Origin: Firmicutes bacterium UBA5486
Lineage (GTDB): Bacteria > Bacillota > UBA4882 > UBA10575
Reading direction: 5' to 3'
DNA length: 13,318 nucleotides
Assembly: GCA_002427045.1 (NCBI GenBank)
Contig: DIPO01000031.1
Span: forward strand, 1-13,318
Of this stretch, positions 8,178 to 13,318 are shown one piece after another. The first letter of the stretch is position 1; each line of letters begins with the position of its first letter. A model generated the notes under the pieces. That model worked only from the letters and a program-made list of their open reading frames with translations. It was not told the origin of the DNA and did no database searches. The position numbers and the translations under genes were made by a program.

Positions 8178-8182
8178 CGCCG

Positions 8183-8232
8183 CCACCCTAGCATAGCATG
8201 CAATCGCGGAGATTCTTCACCAGGGTGGAGAA
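8183..8232. repeat. GC-rich hairpin cluster after the symporter gene
   Basis: CCACCCT (8183-8189) can pair with AGGGTGG (8222-8228). Alternatively TTCTTCAC (8213-8220) pairs with GTGGAGAA (8225-8232) around a CAGG loop, with one G-T wobble. There is no T-run, so it is not a standard terminator. The segment GGAGATTCTTCAC resembles one arm of the intergenic repeats common in anaerobic Bacillota, but the second arm is not the usual one. It may be a degenerate repeat acting as a transcript 3' end. Confidence 0.4.
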
Positions 8233-8246
8233 GGGTATAAGACTTA

Positions 8247-8255
8247 TGTTATAAT
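8247..8255 (+). promoter_or_regulatory. Extended -10 promoter for the HAD phosphatase gene
   Basis: TGTTATAAT is a perfect extended -10 (TG, one base, TATAAT), 58 bases before the start codon. No TTGACA-like -35 is present 17 bases upstream (GGAGAA), as is normal for extended -10 promoters. It makes this gene independent of the upstream phosphate unit. Confidence 0.6.
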
Positions 8256-8300
8256 TGATATTAAATGGAGCTTGGTTTAAAAGTTCTTTAAAATCTTTTA

Positions 8301-8306
8301 GGAGGA
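8301..8306 (+). promoter_or_regulatory. Ribosome binding site fixing the TTG start
   Basis: GGAGGA is 6 bases before TTG at 8313. The ATG at 8309 is out of frame and ends after four codons, so the TTG is the start. Confidence 0.8.
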
Positions 8307-8312
8307 ACATGC

Positions 8313-9122
8313 TTGGCATATAAATTACTGATTTCGGATGTTGATGGTACCTTGATCGATGAAAGAAAAAGGATTCCCCCGGTGAATAAGGAAGCCGTAA
8401 TGATGCTAAAACAGAAAGGTTATTATTTTACTCTTGCCACTGGGAGAATGTTTAATTCAGCTTATAGCTTTATCAATGAATTAGAAGTTGATTTCCCTGT
8501 TATTGTAGGTAATGGAGCACAAATTGTAGATGGCAAAACAGGAAAGGTTATTTACGAAAAAAAAACTAGTATTCATGCTAATATTCTTCAAAAAGCATTG
8601 TTATTATGTCGAGAATATTCTTTTGAGCCCTTGATTTATGAAAAAGACCGAATTTATGTTGAAAAGAAAAACGAGATCATTGAGGAGCATATGAAAGACG
8701 AAAACCCCTTAATTTATCCAGTCGGAGATTTGTCTCAATTTATTGATAGGGAAGTATCTAATTTGCTATTAATTGGTTCTCCGGAAAAATTCAAACCTTT
8801 TCAAGTACAATTAGAGAAATCATTAGCAAGTACAGTCAATATTGTTCAATCCGGAGATACATTTTTAGAGATATTACCAACAGGTGTTTCTAAAGGGGAT
8901 GCCCTAGTAGCTTTGGCGACAGAGTTTGGGCTAAAACTCCAAGATATAATTGCCATTGGAGATAACCAAAATGATTTGGAAATGGTAGAAAAAGCCGGCT
9001 TAGGGGTTGCTTCTCGTAATGCTCATCCTCAAATAATTAATGCTGCTGATTATGTAACGGAAAAAGATAATAATGAAGGGGCAGTTGCGGAAGTAATTTA
9101 TGAGTTTTTTATCGCTAATTAA
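8313..9122 (+). CDS. Cof-type HAD-IIB family phosphatase
   Basis: This is a cytoplasmic Mg2+-dependent phosphatase of the HAD superfamily, subclass IIB (Cof/YidA-like). Members dephosphorylate sugar phosphates, FMN, PLP or similar small metabolites. Motif I is DVDGT with nucleophile D9 and general acid/base D11. Motif II is ATGR (42-45), Thr at 43. Motif III Lys is K194 in GVSKGDAL, and motif IV is GDNQND (216-221), which binds Mg2+. The cap domain lies between motifs II and III (about 85-185). Length (269) is typical. Start is TTG behind GGAGGA. The gene has its own promoter and ends facing the pyrophosphatase gene across a shared terminator. Substrate cannot be told from the sequence; broad specificity is usual. 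Confidence 0.94.
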   Translation: MAYKLLISDVDGTLIDERKRIPPVNKEAVMMLKQKGYYFTLATGRMFNSAYSFINELEVDFPVIVGNGAQIVDGKTGKVIYEKKTSIHANILQKALLLCREYSFEPLIYEKDRIYVEKKNEIIEEHMKDENPLIYPVGDLSQFIDREVSNLLLIGSPEKFKPFQVQLEKSLASTVNIVQSGDTFLEILPTGVSKGDALVALATEFGLKLQDIIAIGDNQNDLEMVEKAGLGVASRNAHPQIINAADYVTEKDNNEGAVAEVIYEFFIAN

Positions 9123-9219
9123 AAAAAGCTTAATAGAAGGATTCTTTACGGCATCCAGTGTAAACGCTGTCGCAGGTTTTCACGATTTCCCTGGTGTTGA
9201 TAGATACACTATTAAATAA
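9100..9219 (+). CDS. Possible 39-residue small ORF overlapping the HAD gene end
   Basis: An ATG at 9100, in another frame of the last codons of the phosphatase gene, has GGAAG at 9089-9093 six bases upstream. It opens 39 codons to TAA at 9217-9219. The protein starts MSFLSLIKKS and contains GFHDFPGVDRYTIK near its end. I recognise no family. The stretch after the phosphatase stop (9140-9205) is less AT-rich than the rest of the gap, which fits either a small gene or a sequence remnant. An open frame of this length is not rare by chance. Confidence 0.2.
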   Translation: MSFLSLIKKSLIEGFFTASSVNAVAGFHDFPGVDRYTIK

Positions 9220-9330
9220 TCCTATTAGGAATTGTCTAACAATACATTATGATTGAGGGGGTCTCTTTGTAAAACAGGCAATTCCATCGAATAATAAATA
9301 GCTACTATATATTGTGGTTAAAACAAGCTT
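9220..9330. other. Intergenic stretch with short palindromes, no recognised gene
   Basis: Between the phosphatase gene and the pyrophosphatase gene (9123-9456) the unassigned part holds only short dyads: TCCTATTAGGA (9219-9229) and ATTGT-CTA-ACAAT (9231-9243). I see no tRNA, no ORF with a good ribosome binding site and no recognised riboswitch. Confidence 0.4.
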
Positions 9331-9331
9331 A

Positions 9332-9352
9332 GGTAATTATGCAATTCCCTCA
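9332..9352 (+). repeat. Copy 2 of the unrecognised intergenic repeat (fullest copy)
   Basis: This is the fullest copy: GGTAATT and AATTCCC half-sites flank ATGC, followed by TCA. It forms an imperfect dyad GGNAATT-N4-AATTNCC. It lies between converging genes, 17 bases before the bidirectional terminator. Its core is shared with 5614-5633 and 12963-12981. Confidence 0.75.
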
Positions 9353-9368
9353 AGTTAATAACTAAGAA

Positions 9369-9403
9369 AAAAAGGCTTTTCGATTATATTGAAAAGCCTT
9401 TTT
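9369..9403. terminator. Bidirectional terminator between the HAD phosphatase and hppA genes
   Basis: AAAAAGGCTTTTC (9369-9381) and GAAAAGCCTTTTT (9391-9403) are perfect inverted repeats around a 9-base loop. The stem starts with an A-run and ends with a T-run, so it works as an intrinsic terminator on both strands. Partial pairing extends a few bases further out (CTAAG / CTTTAG). Confidence 0.9.
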
Positions 9404-9456
9404 CTTTAGTAATCTGGTTTTAGTATTTAGAAAAGCTACTAATTATCCGTTACTTT

Positions 9457-11631
9457 CTAAAAAAGTTTAAACAAATTAAACAGATTATATTTACCAAAGA
9501 TCGATACAGTAATTAGTGAAACAACAGACATAATTTTGATTAAAATGTCTAGAGAAGGACCGACGGTATCTTTTAGTGGATCACCAACTGTATCACCAAT
9601 AACTGCCGATTCGTGTGCGGTTGTTCCTTTTCCTACTCCTTCAATCTTGCCGGATTCAATATATTTTTTACTATTATCCCAGGCACCTCCGGAATTTGCT
9701 GTGAAAAGAGCAAGCATAATGGATGAGATTACTGTACCTACCAGAAGGCCACCGACAAAATCAGCACCAAAGATAAAGCCACAAATAATGGGAGTTAGTA
9801 TCGAGATCAGAGCAGGAAGAATCATCTCTTTTAAAGCACTGGCAGAAGATATTGTAATACAGGTTTTATAATCCGGGCGGGTTTCACCGGTAAGAATGCC
9901 AGGCATTGTTTTGAATTGTCTTCTAACTTCCTGTACCATTTCTCTGGCTGCTTTGGTAACAGATTCGATTAGCATGCCAGAGAAAAAGTAGGGTAGAGCG
10001 GCACCGACGATGGCACCTGTTAAAGTAAGCGGATTAATCATATTTAGAATCAGATCAAAGCTGCCAGCTACTTCCCCTGTAGACTGGGCAACAGGTTGGG
10101 AGTGCACATAGGAAGCAAGAAGTGACATTGCTGCTAGGGCAGCGGAACCAATAGCAAATCCTTTACCAATGGCAGCAGTCGTATTACCTACAGAGTCAAG
10201 TTTGTCGGTAATTTGCCGTACTTCAGAGTCAAGTTTTGCCATTTCACTGATTCCACCTGCATTATCTGCGATCGGTCCATAGGTATCAACAGAGACAGTA
10301 GCACTGACAAAGGATAGCATTCCTAAAGCCGCCATTGTTACACCATAAACACCAGCTACCAGGCTAGATAATATAATAGTAATTCCTAGTAAAGCTACAG
10401 GAAGGAATGTTGATTTCATACCAAGAGCCATACCTTCAGTAATAGTAAGAGCTGTACCTTCAAGAGATGAATAAGCTAAATTTTTGGTAGGATTATAAGC
10501 ATCACTAGTATAATATTCTGCAATCCAACCCATGGCGATTCCGCATAAGATACCTAGTATGGATGCATACCAGGGAGACATGATCCCCGCTTTAAAACCT
10601 ACACTACTGACATCCATTCCTTTAAAATATGAATAAGTGAGTATTCCACCACCAATGATGGTAAGAAAAGCTGATACCAATAGAGAGATATTTAATTCAC
10701 GATGGGGTTCATCGGATACTTTTTTAAAGCTTAAATAAGCAACACCAATCACACAGGCAATAATTCCAATTGCAGAGAAGATAATTGGGAAACTAAGTAG
10801 TTTGGAAATTAGGGCATCTGGAATTGGTATTGCCGGATGTAAATACATAGAAGCTGCTAAAGTAATACTGGCAATGATTGCCCCAACATAACTTTCTAAA
10901 AGATCTGAGCCCAAACCGGCCACATCACCGACATTATCACCAACATTATCAGCAATGGTTGCTGGGTTTCTGGGGTCATCTTCAGGGATATGAGCTTCAG
11001 TTTTTCCGACCAAGTCAGCACCCATATCAGCGGCTTTGGTAAAGATTCCTCCACCAACACGGTTAAACATGGCAATAATTGAGCAGCCAAGAGCATAACC
11101 TGAGACTGACATGGCAAAAGGTATATAACTTATTCCTAACCAATTGGTTTGAATTTTTAAGTTTATTACCTCGGTTTGTCCCATTAATTTTCCAAAGATT
11201 AAATACACAATTCCAAGGCCTAAAAGAGCAAAACCTCCTACTGCCAAACCCATAACACTACCACCTTGAAAAGCTACTTTTAAAGTGTTACCTAGGCTTT
11301 TAGATTCTCTTGCCGTATTGGAGACTCTAACATTGGCGAGAGTGGCAATATCCATACCAATAAAGGCAGCCAGTTGGCTCATTGTGGCCCCAATTAAGAA
11401 AGCTACTCCTGTATACCATGAGACAAAAACCATCAAGGCAATAGCTATCAGTAGGGCGATTTTAAGAATAACCTTAAATTCATGCATTATAAATGCATCT
11501 GCCCCTTCACGAATGGCTCCGGCAATTTCATTCATTAATTCGGTTCCGGTTTCACGTTTTTTCACTGATGAATAGTTATAAGCTGCAAACCCTAGAGATG
11601 CAATTACCGCAACTGCAACAAAGCCAAGCAT
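9457..11631 (-). CDS. hppA: Membrane-bound pyrophosphatase, K+-dependent, probably Na+-pumping
   Basis: This integral membrane enzyme couples pyrophosphate hydrolysis to ion export. It has 724 residues, many hydrophobic segments and the family catalytic motifs: GADLVGKTE (204-212), EDDPRNPATIADNVGDNVGD (217-236), DTYGPIADNAGG (449-460) and the C-terminal NSGGAWDNSKK (646-656) and GDTVGDPLKDTVGPS (679-693). GNTTAA (482-487) has Ala where K+-independent enzymes have Lys, so K+ dependence is expected. D243, E246, S247, D695 and K699 match the ion-gate set of Na+-pumping Thermotoga-type enzymes (SDLLESY and SLDILIK); H+-only types generally have Asn at the D695 position. The ATG is 8 bases after AGGAGG (11640-11645, minus strand). 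It is monocistronic between a shared 3' terminator and a long 5' gap. Pumped ion is inferred, not shown. Confidence 0.97.
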   Translation of the reverse strand: MLGFVAVAVIASLGFAAYNYSSVKKRETGTELMNEIAGAIREGADAFIMHEFKVILKIALLIAIALMVFVSWYTGVAFLIGATMSQLAAFIGMDIATLANVRVSNTARESKSLGNTLKVAFQGGSVMGLAVGGFALLGLGIVYLIFGKLMGQTEVINLKIQTNWLGISYIPFAMSVSGYALGCSIIAMFNRVGGGIFTKAADMGADLVGKTEAHIPEDDPRNPATIADNVGDNVGDVAGLGSDLLESYVGAIIASITLAASMYLHPAIPIPDALISKLLSFPIIFSAIGIIACVIGVAYLSFKKVSDEPHRELNISLLVSAFLTIIGGGILTYSYFKGMDVSSVGFKAGIMSPWYASILGILCGIAMGWIAEYYTSDAYNPTKNLAYSSLEGTALTITEGMALGMKSTFLPVALLGITIILSSLVAGVYGVTMAALGMLSFVSATVSVDTYGPIADNAGGISEMAKLDSEVRQITDKLDSVGNTTAAIGKGFAIGSAALAAMSLLASYVHSQPVAQSTGEVAGSFDLILNMINPLTLTGAIVGAALPYFFSGMLIESVTKAAREMVQEVRRQFKTMPGILTGETRPDYKTCITISSASALKEMILPALISILTPIICGFIFGADFVGGLLVGTVISSIMLALFTANSGGAWDNSKKYIESGKIEGVGKGTTAHESAVIGDTVGDPLKDTVGPSLDILIKIMSVVSLITVSIFGKYNLFNLFKLF

Positions 11632-11680
11632 AAAAAAAACCTCCTCAAATTGTTATAAATATTAGCTGCATTAAATCCAA

Positions 11681-11709
11681 ATTATAAAATGGAAATATAC
11701 AGCAACTTA
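11681..11709 (-). promoter_or_regulatory. Possible promoter for the pyrophosphatase gene
   Basis: On the minus strand TATAAT (11681-11686) has a weak -35 TAAGTT (11704-11709) at 17 bases, about 50 bases before the start codon. The -35 is poor, so an activator might be needed, or another AT-rich site is used. Confidence 0.4.
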
Positions 11710-11736
11710 AGATTGGAAATAATTTTGTACATTTAG

Positions 11737-11767
11737 CAAAAATATCACCAATCTAACAAAAATATCA
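11737..11767. repeat. Two direct repeats with 20-base period upstream of hppA
   Basis: CAAAAATATCA occurs at 11737-11747 and again at 11757-11767, exactly 20 bases apart (about two helical turns). It sits some 30-60 bases upstream of the proposed -35 of the pyrophosphatase gene. This spacing suits two protein subunits binding one DNA face. No known regulator site was recognised. Confidence 0.45.
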
Positions 11768-11846
11768 TAATACAAAAGAAGATTATAGTCAAAGTTAATT
11801 ATCTCTTAATCCACTAAGGGTAAATGCTTATAATCCAAGGTATTAG

Positions 11847-11878
11847 CTTAGTTTCTAATTATTTTCAAGAAAGCTAAG
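11847..11878 (-). terminator. Possible trpS 3' hairpin
   Basis: CTTAGTTTCT (11847-11856) pairs with AGAAAGCTAAG (11868-11878) with a one-base bulge and an 11-base loop, 50 bases after the trpS stop on the minus strand. No T-run follows, so termination would be weak. Confidence 0.35.
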
Positions 11879-11927
11879 AATCTATTAACCAAAATTTTAC
11901 GGCAGGAGCGGTTATTTTCATTAGTTT

Positions 11928-12920
11928 TCAGCGAAAGAGCCCCAATTTTTCTTGGAAGAGGCGGAGCTTGGGTTGGGCTGCTTTTTGAGCTTTGATGGCA
12001 CCATCTCTTAGAATTTCTTCAATAACGCCCGGTTCGGATAATTCACGGACTTTTTCTTGAATGGGGCGGAGTGTTTCTACGACTAATTCTGCTAGATCTT
12101 TCTTGAATTTACCATATCCGCTACCAGCATAGTTCTTGGTGATTGCATCAATCGTATCACCAGAACAAAGAGAGTAAATGACCATTAGGTTTGAGACCGC
12201 AGGTTTTGCTTCTTCATCATAACGGATTTCGGCATCAGAGTCTGTTACGGCTGACATAATTTTCTTTCTGATTACTTCTGGCGGATCCAATAAGGCGATA
12301 AAACTTTTGGGATTGGAAGAAGATTTGGACATTTTCTCCCCGGGCTCGGCAAGGCTCATAATCCGGCCGCCGCTACTACGGGGAGGAATATAAGGTTCTG
12401 GGACTTTAAAGACTTCTTCCTGGAACCGGTTGTTTATTCTTTCCGCAATATCTCTGGTGATCTCCAGATGCTGTTTCTGGTCTTCTCCGACTGGTACAAG
12501 ATCGGTATTATAGAGCAGGATATCGGCCGCCATCAAGACGGGGTAGGTTAAAAGGCCAGTGGTGACTACCTCTTGTTTCTTTGCTTTATCCTTAAATTGC
12601 GTCATCCGTCTTAACTCACCAATGTAGGTCTGGCATTCCAACAGCCAACTGAGCTCGCTATGGGCGGAGACATGTGATTGAACAAAAACTGTAGAAACTT
12701 TTGGATCAATGCCAGAGGCCACAAATAACCGGGCGGTATTTTTAATATTTTCTCTTAGTGCAACTGGATCCTGGGGTACAGTCAGGGAATGCAGGTCAAC
12801 AACACAAAAAAAACAGTCGGCTTCATGTTGAAGGCGGGAAAAATTCCGGATAGCTCCTAAATAATTACCGATCGTTAAGGCGCCACTAGGTTGAACGCCA
12901 GAGAAAACTATTTTTTTCAT
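11928..12920 (-). CDS. trpS: Tryptophanyl-tRNA synthetase
   Basis: This class Ic aminoacyl-tRNA synthetase charges tRNA-Trp with tryptophan in the cytoplasm. The 330 residues match the bacterial TrpRS length. The HIGH-type motif is TIGN (16-19) within SGVQPSGALTIGNYLGAI. The KMSKS loop is exact at 196-200, preceded by VGEDQKQHLE (144-153), which helps bind Trp and ATP. The ATG at 12918-12920 has AAGGAG-type sequence at about 12931-12936 (minus strand). The gene is alone and lies behind a complete T-box leader with its own promoter, so expression should rise when uncharged tRNA-Trp accumulates. No trp biosynthesis genes are present in the window. Confidence 0.98.
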   Translation of the reverse strand: MKKIVFSGVQPSGALTIGNYLGAIRNFSRLQHEADCFFCVVDLHSLTVPQDPVALRENIKNTARLFVASGIDPKVSTVFVQSHVSAHSELSWLLECQTYIGELRRMTQFKDKAKKQEVVTTGLLTYPVLMAADILLYNTDLVPVGEDQKQHLEITRDIAERINNRFQEEVFKVPEPYIPPRSSGGRIMSLAEPGEKMSKSSSNPKSFIALLDPPEVIRKKIMSAVTDSDAEIRYDEEAKPAVSNLMVIYSLCSGDTIDAITKNYAGSGYGKFKKDLAELVVETLRPIQEKVRELSEPGVIEEILRDGAIKAQKAAQPKLRLFQEKLGLFR

Positions 12921-12962
12921 TAGAGATCGCTCCTTTTGATTTGATTTTGTACAGAAATTTTA

Positions 12963-12981
12963 AATTATGCAATTCCCTCAA
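12963..12981 (+). repeat. Copy 3 of the unrecognised intergenic repeat, in the trpS leader
   Basis: AATTATGCAATTCCCTCAA lies between the T-box terminator and the trpS start codon. It is identical to copy 2 over the 18-base core but lacks the leading GGT. In the trpS transcript it is read as its complement and only when the leader antiterminates. Confidence 0.7.
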
Positions 12982-12983
12982 AT

Positions 12984-13014
12984 AAAAAAACCTCATTCCC
13001 TTGTTGGGACGAGG
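12984..13014 (-). terminator. T-box attenuator hairpin of trpS
   Basis: Read on the minus strand, CCTCGTCCC, loop AACAA and GGGAATGAGG form the stem, followed by seven T (12984-12990). Its 5' arm comes just after the T-box motif, as expected for a terminator that competes with the tRNA-stabilised antiterminator. Confidence 0.9.
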
Positions 13015-13246
13015 TTAATCGCGGTGCCACCCAAGTTGATCATAAGATCCACTTTTAGCCGGCCATAAAATCTAGTTTAGTGCCGTTTTCCTGATAACGG
13101 TGGAAGCCGCCGGGGCCTACTGTAGCTTCGGTTCCGGGCTCACGGATCCATTCTGTTTTTTGCCGGACCGGTTTGCACCAACCACCGGTTCTCTTAACCT
13201 TAAAAAAACATACTAGTTCCATTCATTGCTTTAAGAATTTATACTT
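12984..13246 (-). promoter_or_regulatory. T-box leader (tRNA-Trp-responsive) of trpS
   Basis: The leader lies on the minus strand between the promoter and the attenuator. The T-box motif TTGGGTGGCACCGCG is at 13020-13034. Its UGGC bulge (13026-13029) pairs with the GCCA end of tRNA-Trp (discriminator G73). In stem I the distal hairpin ACCGGTGGTTGGTGCAAACC lies within 13168-13190, preceded by the AGAGA element. The specifier triplet TGG is at 13148-13150 within GAATGGATCC on the 3' side of stem I, matching Trp. Uncharged tRNA-Trp should stabilise the antiterminator and permit trpS transcription. The exact 5' end is inferred from the promoter. Confidence 0.93.
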
Positions 13247-13252
13247 TGTATT

Positions 13253-13282
13253 ATTATAAGCATTTAAAAGCTAGTTTGTCAA
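13253..13282 (-). promoter_or_regulatory. Sigma-A-type promoter of the trpS T-box transcript
   Basis: On the minus strand the -35 TTGACA (13277-13282) and -10 TATAAT (13253-13258) are both perfect matches to consensus, with an 18-base spacer. Transcription should begin near 13246, just ahead of T-box stem I. Confidence 0.8.
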
Positions 13283-13318
13283 TATTATTCGTTAAAAGAG
13301 TTATTTGCGCTGTTACTG

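Noticed and set aside
8180..8189. GGGTGGCGGCG on the minus strand, resembling a T-box motif
   Set aside because: It lacks the ACCGCG part, has no attenuator or specifier stem, and no minus-strand gene follows.
8198..8205. ATGCAATC as a possible fourth copy of the repeat
   Set aside because: Only 8 bases match, and the same 8-mer also occurs inside the symporter coding sequence, so it is not distinguishable from chance.
9339..9365. Mini-ORF beginning MQFPQ inside the intergenic repeat
   Set aside because: The ATG is part of the repeat, but copy 1 is frameshifted after two codons and copy 3 is antisense to the trpS leader, so the DNA rather than a peptide is conserved.
9536..9871. 111-codon + strand open frame inside the pyrophosphatase gene
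   Set aside because: It is antisense to highly conserved catalytic motifs of the pyrophosphatase and has no ribosome binding site; a shadow frame.
1..13318. CRISPR arrays, insertion sequences, tRNA or rRNA genes
   Set aside because: No regularly spaced repeats, transposase genes, terminal inverted repeats or tRNA/rRNA-like sequences were seen on either strand.

Overview
The window is about 13.3 kb of AT-rich bacterial chromosome carrying ten protein genes, one of them cut by the left edge. The organism is most likely an anaerobic, endospore-forming Bacillota of the Clostridia/Halanaerobiia kind. The reasons are a complete GerA/GerB/GerC germinant receptor, a 2-hydroxyacyl-CoA dehydratase-type protein with its Fe-S activase, a T-box leader in front of trpS, a K+-dependent membrane pyrophosphatase, strong GGAGG ribosome binding sites and frequent GTG/TTG starts. 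The species cannot be named from the sequence alone.

Left block (1-5716, + strand): the 3' part of a dehydratase-like CoA protein gene overlaps its ATPase activase gene by 4 bases. The gerA-gerB-gerC operon follows after 36 bases and ends at a strong hairpin (5691-5716). The receptor has a GerA membrane subunit, a GerB permease-like subunit and a GerC lipoprotein, all expected in the spore inner membrane.

Middle block (5760-9403, + strand): a PhoU-type regulator and a Na+/phosphate symporter with its own C-terminal PhoU-like domain form a two-gene phosphate unit. A possible 21-residue leader ORF runs into the phoU start. A separate HAD-IIB (Cof-type) phosphatase gene has its own extended -10 promoter and a TTG start. 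It converges on the pyrophosphatase gene across a shared bidirectional terminator (9369-9403).

Right block (9457-13282, - strand): a 724-residue membrane pyrophosphatase has the residue set expected of a K+-dependent, Na+-pumping enzyme. Upstream of it is trpS, whose T-box leader shows both the UGG specifier and the UGGC bulge expected for tRNA-Trp. A sodium gradient from the pyrophosphatase could in principle drive the Na+/phosphate symporter; that link is inference.

The most unusual signal is a short sequence, core AATTATGCAATTCCCTCA, found in three separate intergenic regions (near 5614, 9332 and 12963). It always reads the same way on the + strand whatever the gene direction, and always lies close to a terminator hairpin. 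It has imperfect dyad symmetry and I do not recognise it. Smaller points are a 20-bp-period direct repeat upstream of the pyrophosphatase gene, a GC-rich hairpin cluster after the symporter gene, and two candidate small ORFs.
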